This document shows, piece after piece, positions 25,001 through 37,900 of a stretch of 64,000 bases of DNA. Made by a program: the position numbers and the translations under genes. The notes under the pieces are model-generated. The model ran no database searches, was not told the origin of the DNA, and was given only the letters and a program-made list of their open reading frames with translations. Source of the DNA: Amphiura filiformis (lineage: Eukaryota; Echinodermata; Ophiuroidea; Amphilepidida; Amphiuridae); the NCBI RefSeq assembly GCF_039555335.1, contig NC_092628.1, positions 77,254,713 through 77,318,712 of the forward strand. The letters run 5' to 3'. How positions within the stretch are numbered: the first letter of the stretch is position 1; every line of letters begins with the position of its first letter.

Positions 25001-28000
25001 GTGGTAGGCTAACCCCAGAGGTCAAAGGTTATGAGCTACATGGAGCAATATGTGAAAAACTTAATCAAATCTAGTTCGCGAACTTCAGCGCCCTCAGAAT
25101 TCGTATTTGGTACAATGATAGCCCATGACCCCAAAATATATGCTATGGTAGCCGCGACTCGAGGTAACGACATATCAACACAGTGTGGACAACGTCTCAC
25201 TATTTTGGTAGCTACATGTATTTTGTGTAATAATATAGACTTCAAACGTACAATGTTATTGATAAAATGTCCTTAAGAGGGACCGGTCTGGCAAAATCAT
25301 GACATTCACCTTCAATACACTGAAAAAGGGGTGTTAAGAAAGGATAAGGGCTGTCAGTGTGGGTTAAGAGCGTTTGATTGAGCAATGGGTGTTGGGGTTA
25401 AGGGATGTCAGGGTGTGGTGTCCGATTGAATTAAAGGGTGTTATGTGAGTCAAGGATATTACGATTAGTTAAGGTGTGTTATGGTGTGTTAAGAAGTGTC
25501 AAGTTGGTTTAAAGGGTGTCCTAGTAGGTTGCAGGGTGTCACGATGGATTAATATAATGGGTGTCATGGTGGGTTACATAAGTGTTAGAGTGGTGAGCGG
25601 GCAAACGGATGAATAAGGGTGTGATTCGGGTAGTCAAGAGTGGGCCATATAGTGATTCCATTTTTGTGGAAGAATAGTGAAATCAAAATTTAACAGTTCA
25701 TTCGTTCATTATGGCTTTAATGGTCAATTTTTGTGTGTGCATCCCATGATGATGCATGCACACCACATCCAAAACCATGAACCAATTTGTTTTAAATTCT
25801 TTAACACGTTCTGATAGTACAACTTACAGGATGTAAGATTGGTTGCGGAGTTGGTGCCTGTGGTGCCTGTACAATCATGGTATCTTCAGTGGATCATTCT
25901 TCCAGGAATATCAGGTTGGTAATAGTTCAGTGATGTGCCTAGGGTGTGGCTCTGGCATGTCTGGAGCGCTTCAGCCCAGGCTTTTATGCAAACACCCAGC
26001 CCCCTTCCCTTTGATTTAGGACATCACATTTCGATACAGTGGCAAAACTGAACAACATGTGGGAATTTCAAAGAGTTATGTACACAATGTGCCAGTGGCG
26101 GCACCAGGATATTTCCGGGGGTTGGGGAAAAGTAAAATATGGGGGTCTAAAATTTTGTCATTGTTTTGCCCAAAAGAGTGGGTGAAATGTCCCCGTCGCC
26201 AGCACCACTGCAATTCTTTTTTATGTCAAAACAAATCAAAGCATTAATAGCTATTATCATTATGATAAAGCTGACGAGTTGGCGCCTAGATAGATATTAA
26301 CCTCCTTTTTGAAGCTGGTCCATTTTCACAATTCATGGAATGTGAGGCGGGAGTGCATTCCACGTGCGGGCCGCAGATGGAATGAAGGACCGCTCATGAC
26401 TAACAAGGTTAGATCTTGGGATATGATTTGGACTGCAAGGTCGTGCGATCTAACTGAGCGGTGAAGACGAGGGTCAGTCTTAAGTTGGTCAGGAAGTAGT
26501 TAGCATAGTAACTCAGGAGCATTCCCGTAGAACATTCGATGGAACAGAGTAGTGGCACCAACTGCTCTACGGTGTACACAAAAATCTGCAACTCTCACTA
26601 TACAAATGCTCTATCGGCCCATAATTAAACTAGTTGCATGATCTTTAATACCCCGTAAGTAAGACGCAGAACTTGACAGAAATTGTTGGTCAATTGTGCA
26701 ATAGTTTGAGTCTGGGGACGCGTTGACGGCACCAGAAAATGAAAATGATTCCTATCTAATCTGTGTTAAAATTTATTTTATCCACCAGTCACATTGCTGT
26801 GAATGCTTGTTTATATCCACTCTGTGCCATCCATGGCAAGGCTGTTACAACGATAGAAGGGATTGGTAGCACAAAGACCAAACTACATGCAGTTCAGGTA
26901 TAGGCCTGTTACTTTTGTTCAGATTCTTCTATTTGAATATGTAAATAGTGTGTACCATGTACTTGATGAATGCACCTTTGATATATTCATGTCTTATGGT
27001 TGCAAGTAAAAAATATCCTTTGTTTTCATTTTAAAAATGGGCCCAATTATAGTTTTAAAAAAAAGTAAGGGCTTTGGGTGACAGTGACACGGTGGACTTG
27101 TTTGATGTGATCATTTATTAATGTTTCTAAGAAAACATAACATAATTTTCAATTTTAGAACTTAACAATACCAACAGCTATCATACTAATATACACATTT
27201 AAAAAAAGTCTTATTGTCGTAGTTTTTATTCTATAAATTGTATATTTGTGTTCAAATTGAGGGCGCTATTTATTTACATATATTTTTAATTTAATTTAAC
27301 CCAATACTTTTATTTCGTGATAAAAAGTAGTGAAATTTGTATGATGCTTTAATGCCATTATACAAGAGTCTACCACTTGTAAAGAAGCAAAGAAGAATTT
27401 ATATAAATACCCAGTGGGCACACGGGTCAGTTTCTGACGTTGTATCAACGTTGATACAACGTCGAAATCCTAACCTGTGCCCACTGGGTAGCGCCATCAG
27501 TGTTCAACTTTTCTTAAAAATGGATAAAGTTCTACATGTCATCAAACAACCGTGGGTGTGCACCATACATTTTATAGTCTCTTGATCAAATGAAACTTAA
27601 TTATAAAACAAATAAAATATTATGACATGCTGTCTGTTCATTCACCATCTTCTTCAATCACTATCTGCATCTGCATTATATTCTGTTATAGGAACGATTA
27701 GCAAAAACTCATGGTACCCAGTGTGGTTTCTGTAGTCCAGGTATGGTAATGTCCATGTACACATTACTAAGAAACAACCCGAAACCATCTAGTGAGGAGG
27801 TGATGCATGCTATGGAGGGAAACCTGTGCAGATGTACTGGTTATAGACCAATCCTAGATGCTTTCAAGACTTTCACTGAGGTAACCATGGTAACACATCG
27901 GGTAAATGTGATAAATCCACAGAGGTCGGTATACACACGAGCCGAACTACTGTACATGTTCACGTAACCGCCTGAACTCATTTGCATAAGTTTGGAGGTG

Positions 28001-31000
28001 GGCTGATCGTATTCTGATTCGTCGAACACCTAATTTGCATTATTAGGTTTGGAGGTATTATCGCAATTTGATTTTTTCCTACAAAGTCCATACATCCTTT
28101 TGAAAAAGTAATAATGGAATATGGGATTCAAAAACGTTCTTCGCCACCCATCAGACTCGTACAAAGGCCCTACTGGCATCTCTGCCAGATGTGTATTGGA
28201 ATACACAACAAGAATGTCCATGTCATGACCAAATTTCGCATTTAAATTTTGCCATGTCATTTAATTTCTTTATGTATTTCAGGGAGGTTGCTGTAAAGGG
28301 AGTACTGGAGAGAAATGCTGCCAAAATGGTGACGCTGAAATGGTAAGATCATACACAAACATTAACAAGAAGGAACATTACCAATCAAACATTTGAAAAC
28401 CATAATAAGAATCTTGAACCAATTCATAGAGCTCATCAAAAAATCTATGGAGGTTTTGATGTCAGCAGACACGATTATTCTGACCAAATTGTTTTGATGA
28501 ACTTGCACTTTATATCTAAGAGTGCAATTTGACCAAAACGACTACTATAATCAAAATGAGGTAAAACAAGTGATTCGCCAAGTATGTCAAGAATATGATG
28601 AAGGAAATATTGGACTCGACGAGCCCTGTAATTCGAGTTTTTCATTGAAACATTGTTATTCTTTCTTTTCAGAGTGATGAGCTCTATGATATAACTAAAT
28701 TCACAGAATATGACCCCACACAGGATGTAATATTTCCTCCAGAATTATTGGTAAGTGTTTGTTATTGGTGAGTTACAGAGGTCTTTATATAGTTTTTTTG
28801 AACTATAAAGGTGGTTTCATTTAATGAACATTGAAAGATCGATATGTCAAAAGAATATGTGCGCAAAGTGAAACGATTACAAGTATAATTTAACATATCC
28901 AAACTTGATTCACGTCAACAGAAGAAAAGTGAATTGTGTGTAATATTTCTAGTGTACATATATTTCTGTTAATGAAAGTAATGGTCTATTATTGAGTCAA
29001 CTACTGATAATGTTTATCATTTCAGACAAACGATGCGAGTTTCAATCAATCCTCTACCCGATTTACTGGAGACCAACTTACATGGATTAATGCTGGTAAT
29101 CTTGAAGATGTCCTGAGGGTGAAAGCCAACATCCCAAAGGCAGTAATCATTGCAGGAAACACAGCTTCAGGTATACACTCTTAATATGTTGAAATCTGTT
29201 TTTTGTACTTTCCTCACTTAGGTCACAATTAGAAATTAATATAGTAATTTCATTTGTCCCATCTGTCCATGTATTTTACACAGCTAAGACCATGAAGACT
29301 GGGTTGACTTTACATTCAAGAAATCGGGCCTAAGAAAAGACTCCAGCATTGAGAGCGGGCTCACGTCTCTTTGACCTCGCAATGAAACCTCATTTGAACC
29401 CATATTTATATTAGCCAGTATTATAGATGCCCTATTATAAGCAGTGAAAGGCGTGGCGAACCAAGAATCGACCTCCCAGTCGGCCGCACCAAATGTCCTT
29501 GGGTTTAAAAAATGTTACGTTTAGCCAACGGAGGAGCTGGTGCAATTTTATAGCGGCTTTTTGTTTTATTTCTTCTTTAACCTGGGACACTCATTTTTCA
29601 CTCAATCAGTTGACAACACAATTAATCATCTGTTCTTCCTTGAGGCCCAGGCTTAACCGCGACGTCGCGTTGGTAATATTGTATCTTATTATATAGCTTT
29701 TGTTCTTCATCGATCAAGATCCCAGTTGTAAAATTAAATGACAATCCATGTTCATCCATGACATCCACACCAAGCATTCAACACGTGAATGGTATATTTG
29801 ATAATGGATAGAAAGTTGTACAGAGATCGCATACAGCTTCACAAGGATTTGTTAAATGAAAGGATTTAATAAATAGAAAGGCATTGAAGTTTAAACCGGA
29901 GCTTGGCCCGAATTAGAATTAAATAGCAAGTCCTGTTAGGTGAAAAATGAACCATTTTCGAAACTGTCACCATGATTGTCAGCTCTCCACCTTTAAAATC
30001 TTTGGTAAAAAGTGACTTGATTTGTTAAAGCAAAAATCAGCCTTAGCTGTAAAGCGCATCCTTTTATTGGCCACCAATAAAACAATTATATCTTATTCTA
30101 TGTATTTGCAACATTGACCAACCGATGTATTTCATGGGAGACCGATTGATGCATATTATAGGCTGAAGCCAGGGTTAAGAGGCCCTATTGTCTTCTAACA
30201 GACGTGGGCTAGTATGCCTCAAGGTCGCTGTAAGCCAAACTTACTAGGCCGCCTGTCGAGAAACCCGTCCTTAAAGACTCTAGAATGGACTCAAGATTTC
30301 GGGGCTCCCGCATCAACATCTCAGCGTGCATGAAATATTTTGTCCAATTCATTACAAGCCATATATCATAATATTGTTATTTTCTACCGCAGGTACAGTT
30401 CAGAGTCATGAGGGAGTCGTCATATACACAGGCCACGTCTCACAACTCAACAGCATTGAGTTAACAGAGACGGGTTTGAAGGTTGGAGCCACTGCTACAA
30501 TGTCAATGTTACAGGATGCAGTCAAACTGCATTGCAATACTTTATCAAGTAAGTTGATTTTTAGTATGTGTTTTTAGATTTTATTTTATATGTTACCTCA
30601 TTGTAGCATGGGAATCCCTGATGAAATCAAGCATTTTACAGCAAGATCTCTATACTTGCTACACATAGGCCTAGGCATACTAGTAAGCTTGCCTGGGCAT
30701 ACATGTACTTCGTCATTCTTTTTGTTTGGAAACGTCAATTTTGTCTAGATTTCTGAAAAGAAAAAATGTGCTAAATTTTCTCAAAAACGACGGGAAACAA
30801 ACTTTCCGCCTTTTCAACCGTATATGCTTAGTGCATATCTGCATAAAGCTAATATAATGATTTTGTCTGACAGGTGATCAAGCACATTTGAATTTGGATT
30901 TGGAAGATACCTTCTCTTAAATAACAGTATTGCGAACCACCAGCATACATAACTCGATGTAGAGAGTCTTTCCTATTCAGAGGAAATATTGCAATTACAC

Positions 31001-31875
31001 ACCTTATTGCCTTTTAACAATAACCATTGATACTAGCACATATCAGAGAAGATGTAAGAAAAGGATGGAGAACAGAATTATATCCTTGAGATAATCCCGT
31101 AGGTAATCCTGTTGCACCTATCATAGTCCTTTATTCTCAAGTGGTGGGTTAACCAACAGTTAACAATGAGAGGAAATTCCTGAACCTAGTTCAGTTGGGG
31201 ATGATTTGAAGTGACCGCCAATTATGACCATTTGATATTTAATACCAGCAAATGTGAAAAAAAGAAAGAAATAATGTAGTGCCAAAATAATTTACCCTTT
31301 TACGGAAGGAGCAAAGTTTAACAGGTTATAACTCCGCTACTGAAGTACGAATGTCAGCGGCGAATGTCAGGTTATTATTTCCCAGTCTTTAAAAAAAATT
31401 GCAGGCAGAGGTGGGAATCGATCTCGGTACCTCCCGGTTAAACAGCACTGTGAAAGACCACTAGACCAACTAAATATCTGTTGTGAGATGTGTGACATTA
31501 ATCTTTGATATTGCTTAATGGAACAAATGGCGGAATTAAATCAGTAATAAAAGAAATAGATTCTTATATAGCGGTCAAATTAGATAAGAGGGGAAATATT
31601 TGTCCCTGCTCGAAAGAAAATATAGGTTAGAAAATTATCAAATAAATTTAAATTACAAATTGAGATTTTATATTTCTTTCTTTCACGAGGCGACATTATC
31701 ACAGACAAACACTGTATAAGCTAAAAACTCGACGCTCATCACTAGATGCTGTCATTTAGCTCAATGGTAGAGCATCAGACTGCTGATATCAATATCGTTG
31801 GTTCGAGTCCTCTTGCCAGCAATGGTTATATTTATGATTTTAATGCTACGCTAAAATTTGTTCATTTTTTTTCGT

Positions 31876-31950
<75 letters not shown>

Positions 31951-34900
31951 TTTGTTTTTGTTTATTTATGTAAATAATTTGATATATTTGAAAGAGGTAT
32001 TTGAGCAATTTTATAATCCTATGGGGTCATTTTGAACCCCACCCTCCCAACTTGCCAAACGCACAACACCTATGAGTTTGCATCATACATGTCATCATTA
32101 TGTCATCATCATAAAATTTGAAATTCAGGTCCCACAAAAATACAGTAATTGTGCAAAAGAGGACATAAATAATTTCTTTCTGCAACCATAATGGGCCGCA
32201 ATATATCACTAACCGCATAGTCCGAGGCAAGGTTCATTATTGTCAGGGTTAGGGTCTTAGGGTTAGGGTCTTATGGCTAGGGTTAGGGGTTAGGGGTTAG
32301 GGTTAGGGGTTAGGGGTAGGGTTAAGGTTAGGGTTAGGGTTAGGGGTTAGGGTTAGGGTTAGGGTAAGGGTTAGGGTTAGGGTTAGGGATTAGGGTTGGG
32401 TTAGGATTATATTCGTATTTATTATACTAGTAATAGTATATTGTGTGTATGCAGTTTATTCCGTAATCAATAAGTATCATAAACAAACACCTTTCTGGCA
32501 CAACGAATCATAGCACAGTCGTGTAGGCATTAGACTATGGATACAAAGGTTGTGGGTTCGAACCCCAGGTAAACCGTTATAGAATTTTAATTCTATCGAT
32601 TTCTTTTTATTTTATTAAGTAAGAGGAAATAATAATGGTAATAAACTCGTGTTATATCTAGCCTCATAGGCCTATTAATTACATGTATGTACTATGTGTT
32701 GTCGCATTGTGGCCCATTATGGTTGCAGAAAGAAATAACGCACGCCGGCAACTAGACTACTATACAAAAAAATAGTATCAAATCTTTCCTGCTCAATCAA
32801 TATAATACTTGCAAATAGATCATAGTTTACTAATCTAATCCTGTAATATAGACCTGTTATATCACCTGTATTTGCATGTAGAGTCTATACATGGTTTGTT
32901 ATGGTAGGGATTAGTGTCCGATCTCTGTAATGTAATGTAATGTAAATGAAGCATATTGATATGCAGGAAGAATCGATCAGGGCGCTATCTATTAGAAAGA
33001 TAAACACTATTCAAAATATCAATAGACAAGAAGAAAGGGATGTAGAGATTTGTAATTGAGTCATGCATGATTTATCAGAAGGTTCTTTCCAATTCCCAAA
33101 CGTAATGAGTATCTCTTCACATCATTCAGCAGGCTTTGAAGCAGTATTGTTCATGCCAAATACGAAATGTTGCTGTAAGTAGGAATATGCAAAATAGATT
33201 ATTATACGGTGAGGAAAAGTAAAAGATATGAAAATAATGAGTTCAGCATTACCTTTTACAAATAAAATGTGTTGTTGAGATGCCTAGTTATATGTTTAAA
33301 AACATTTTATCACTGATTATTTCCGACCCCGGACGATACAAAATATGAAAACTTGAGCGGTCATTTTGTGACAATTAGAAGTCTCTTCAACAGAGCATTA
33401 AATAGAGCTCTATGGTCTCTTCTCATTACACGACACGTAGTAAGACCTGGTTAGCGACGTTTGCCGAGCGGCCATTTTATGACTCCTGCAAATCGATGTC
33501 ACTCCACAGAGTGTTGTGGGCCTGGTCCCGGGCCTGGTTCTACCCAGCAAACACAGAACGTTTTCTAAAACATTCAAAAAGGTTACCAAACATGCCAAAG
33601 GTTGCCATGAAACATTTAAATGCAGGGTTGTCTGAGGCTGTTTCTGTGTGCTTGAAAGGTCCCCTAAGTTACTCTTTAGCCTCTCTTTACAGTCATGTTC
33701 TAGACCATGAGACATGAGAAAAAGTGAGGGCAAACTTTCGGTACCCTGGCAGTAACTCCTCTAGAGGTAATTGAACTTTGTACAGGGGTGGGTTAAACTG
33801 CAAACTTACTCAAATTGTGTTTAATGATACCAACCCAGTGGGCACAGGTTAGGATTTCGACGTTGTATCAACGTTGATACAACGTCGAAATATAACCTAA
33901 CCTGATTTCAACCCGATTTCAACCTAGAGATTGGTTGAAATCAGGTTGAAATTTCAACGTCGATACAACGTTGAAATTTCAACCTGATTTCAACCATGTT
34001 TCAACAAACTTTCAATGCAAAATTAAGGAGGTTGAAATCAGGTTGAAACTTCAACGTTGATACAACGTTGAAATTTCAACCTGATTTCAACCAATGTTTC
34101 AATGCACAACTTAATGACGTTACATAAAATATTATTAGGACGAAATATGCATATGCCTAGTATAATACATGTTTAAAGGTCGATAGCATTGAAATTTTAG
34201 CCAAGTTTTTCAATCCGCATGATCTAACGATTTAAACCGAACTTCCGTTCCCTTCTTCAAGTGGCGCGCGCGGTGTGCACTACCTCAAATACTTACGCGA
34301 AAACACCGGGTGGTACGGGGTATGCTATACGGCCCCGTCGCCGCTCAATTGGCGGGCTGATGTTGATATGGGAATTCCTACAACATGGTGAAGTTGGTGC
34401 AAGAGACGTTCACAAACACTTGTTAGGGGGGCTGATGCAAAAGGGTGGGGAGGGGCTTTAGTTTTGACCCTCCTAGGGGTAGAAGAGGGCCTTGAAAAAT
34501 GACCAAAAATTTTCCCAGGAAAATTGAGTTTATATGATTTTCTATGGGATTGACCCATAATTTTCATGTCAAAGGGGAGGCTGAATTTTTAGAGATCTGA
34601 AAGGGGCGGAAAACTTTCGCGATGATTTTTTTTTTGCATCAGCCCCCCTAACAAGTGTTTGTGAGCGGTCCATAATATGCCTATTCGCATATCTTCAAAC
34701 TATTTTACTTACCCGATCATATCGCCCCGGGGAATTGCCCGGGTATCGCCACGGCGGCATAGCCGGTGTAGTAGCTACAAGGTCGGCATATCGAGGTCGG
34801 CACCCATACGCGGGAGGCAACCGGGTGTGGGGAGTGGGTGGGCCGGCCGATCATAGTCGGAGAAAGCAGGGGAGTGTTAAAGGGGGGGACGCCCTCTCTA

Positions 34901-37900
34901 ATTTTTTTTTCATGGGGGACGGCAAGTGTTTATAGGTAGGCCTATACCGCACGTTTGCAAGATATTGTGGGTGGGTATGTACACGCGTGCACAATTGTGT
35001 TAACAAGCGTTCGCAAATGTTTGCGAGTACGCACTCCATGTTTACAAGTGTTCATGGGTACGCTTGCGTACATTGCCGGTACGCACGCACGTTCGCAAGT
35101 GTTTGCGAATACGCATGCGCGTGCGCAATTGTTTATGGGTACGCATGCACATGTTCAAGTCTTTATAGGTACGCACATGCGTTTGCAAGTTATTGCGGGT
35201 ACGCACGCGCGTTCGCAAGTGTTTGCAAGTATACACATAATGCATACACAAGTGTTTGCAAGTAGGGGAAGGTGGGGCATAACGGAACACTTAACTTCGA
35301 GGATGCTCTGTGACGTCACCATAAGTAATATGACTGTAAAAAGTATATGTTCAGTTGAAGTTTGTATTTACCTTTAATATACCATTAACCAATATAACTT
35401 GAGTTGAATCTTACAATTTTTTATAAAAATGAAGAAATATTTTCAAAAAAATAAATCCGTTTTGCCCCACTATCGGGGCAAAACGGAACCCCCCTATGGG
35501 GCAAAACGGCACCCTGGGTGTAAACTTATATCAGTAGTTCCATCGGTAGGCCCTAGGTCTAGTTATATGTAGGCCTATATTCAGTTACAATATTAAGTGG
35601 GCCTACCATCTCTGTGGAGTGAGTGGTTAACTTCTTATAGACCTAGTAGGCCTATAATATGTATGACCAATATTTGATTAGAAAGAAATATTAAGTAGGC
35701 CTACCCATCTCTGTGGAGTAAGTTAACTTTTAATCATAAATTCTATCTGTAGGCCTAGTTTAATATGCCTATGTTTCAGCGAAGTGTTTACCATGCTCGA
35801 GTAGGCCCCTAGATAACGCCTACATTTCCTTGAGTGAATACGTATTATGTCCAATTGGGGCAAAACGGAACCCATCTGTGGGGCAAAACGCCCGGGGCAA
35901 AACGGAATCCTGTTCCGTTATGCCCCACACTAGGGGTTCCGTTTTGCCCCATACCTAATTTTTTAGGAATAGGTTGCATGCATAATACATTGTAGCATAT
36001 AGGCCATGCAGTTCATACAGCTCAAAGCTAGTACCTTAGTGTTTACAATATACACAATTATTTGGGAATCCGATATTAATGAAGTAAAATTTCCGCGCAT
36101 TAAACATCTACATATCTTACGTCAGACAGGTTTTAATTTTTTGACTCGATCTTGCTCGGATGTCAGTAGATTGTTTCAGATCAAATTTTTGTTGTAAATC
36201 TGTGTGGCCATACTTGTGTTCCTCAATATAATTTGCATAGACGGCAGTATTGCCAAGGCCTATTTTTCCGTTGGGTCCGTTTTGCCCCGGGGGTCCGTTA
36301 TGCCCCACCTTCCCCTACAAACGCACGTTCTCAAGTGTTTGGGAGTATACGCATGCACGTTCGCAAGTGTTTGCGTGAATACACTCGTTCTCAAGTGTTT
36401 ATGCGTACGCATGCACGTTCGCAAGTGATTGCAAGTACGCAAGCGTATGCGCAAGTGTTTACGGGTACGCACACGCATGCGCAAGTGTTGATGGGTACGC
36501 ACTTGTGTTCGAAAGTTATTGCGGGTACGCACGCGCGTACGTTACGCAATCGAGTTTGCAAGTGTTTTCGAGTACGCATGCCCGTTCGCAAGTGTTTATG
36601 GGTACGCGAAAGTTATTACGGGTACGCATGCGAGTTCGCAAGTGTTTGCAAGTGCACACTCGCGTTCACAAGTGTTTATAGGTACGCACGCACATTTGCA
36701 AATTATTGAAGGTATACGTACGCGCGTGCACAAGTGTTTGTGAGTACGCACACAAGTGTTTATGGGTAGGCCTACGCACACACGAGTGCAAAACTGATGC
36801 CACTGCCACGAGCGGGACGGCGCATCAATCAATGACATAATGCCTTGAATGTGTCCGTTTGTTTGCTTGATGTAGGATCTGGATTTGGATCTGGATAGGC
36901 AAGCAGTGAATTCTGCATCACGCTAGAGTTGTAGGCTAGTCGGCCTAGGCCTATGAAACATGTTGAAAAACAATTTCAAATTTTTGGATATTCGTTAGTT
37001 CTGGTCGCATTTTTACCTATAAACATGTTTCTAATCCTAGATCACCATGTTTGGACATTCAAAAGTTTAAAAAATTTTGGATTAAAATTGTAGTAGTATC
37101 GCTTTCGCCCAACACTTTTCCAGAACGGATATTGCCCAATGTACATCAGTAAGCAAAAGGAGTTGTACGCGTACGTGTGACGAACATAAACTTGAGGCCT
37201 AAATTTGCAAATAAAACAGGTTAGTAAACATTTAAATTTTCTTTAAAGGTCTACTTGACTTTTGGACACATTGCTGGATTTATATTTTAACTTGGTTTTA
37301 CGTTTTGTATCATCAGGATATGTTAAAATAGTTAAGCTTACTGAGCAGTTAAATTACATGCCTGCTGCACATGCCATGCATGCTGTACAATCATGAATGC
37401 ACCATTCGAGACACAAAACAGTGCCTTGAAGTTGACATGCTTAATGACTTGTACTTGTACAAGACCCAGTCATGCCAGTTTGGAATATTTGCGGGGGGCA
37501 ATCAGGCCCGTAGTCTGGATTGATTGGGGGGTATTGATTTTGAAAAAGTGGACTTTTTTCAAAATTTGGAACTTTTTGGACTGGGCGGATTTGGACATTT
37601 TTGGACGGACCAAGATTACAGAAGGCATAAAAAACCTCTATTTTTCGCTCGCTGCGCTCGCAAATGGGACTTTTTGGGTTAAAAAAAGGGGAACTTTTTG
37701 GGCCTTTGGCATTTGGGGGGGGGTGCTGGCTACGGGCCTGGGGGAAATGCAAATGTTTATTGTATAATTAAGAAACTAGGCCCCTAGAGCCTAGCCCTAG
37801 TCATATCATGCAGCAATGCTCATGTGCTAGAAGTCATTACAATCGCAAATTTTCAATTTGCGATTGTACTGTTTTTAGTCAGTTCTTCTTTCTTTCTTTC

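Noticed and set aside
25831-25840. Acceptor ttacag for oxidase exon 3
   Set aside because: It would remove LQLT before GCKIG and break phase with exon 2.
31746-31973. Plus-strand frame starting in the tRNA-like sequence
   Set aside because: It runs from the tRNA-like text into the TTTA repeat; no protein features.
33118-33130. Acceptor at 33129 for oxidase exon 10
   Set aside because: Phase would be wrong after exon 9; the acceptor at 33109 gives the right phase and length.
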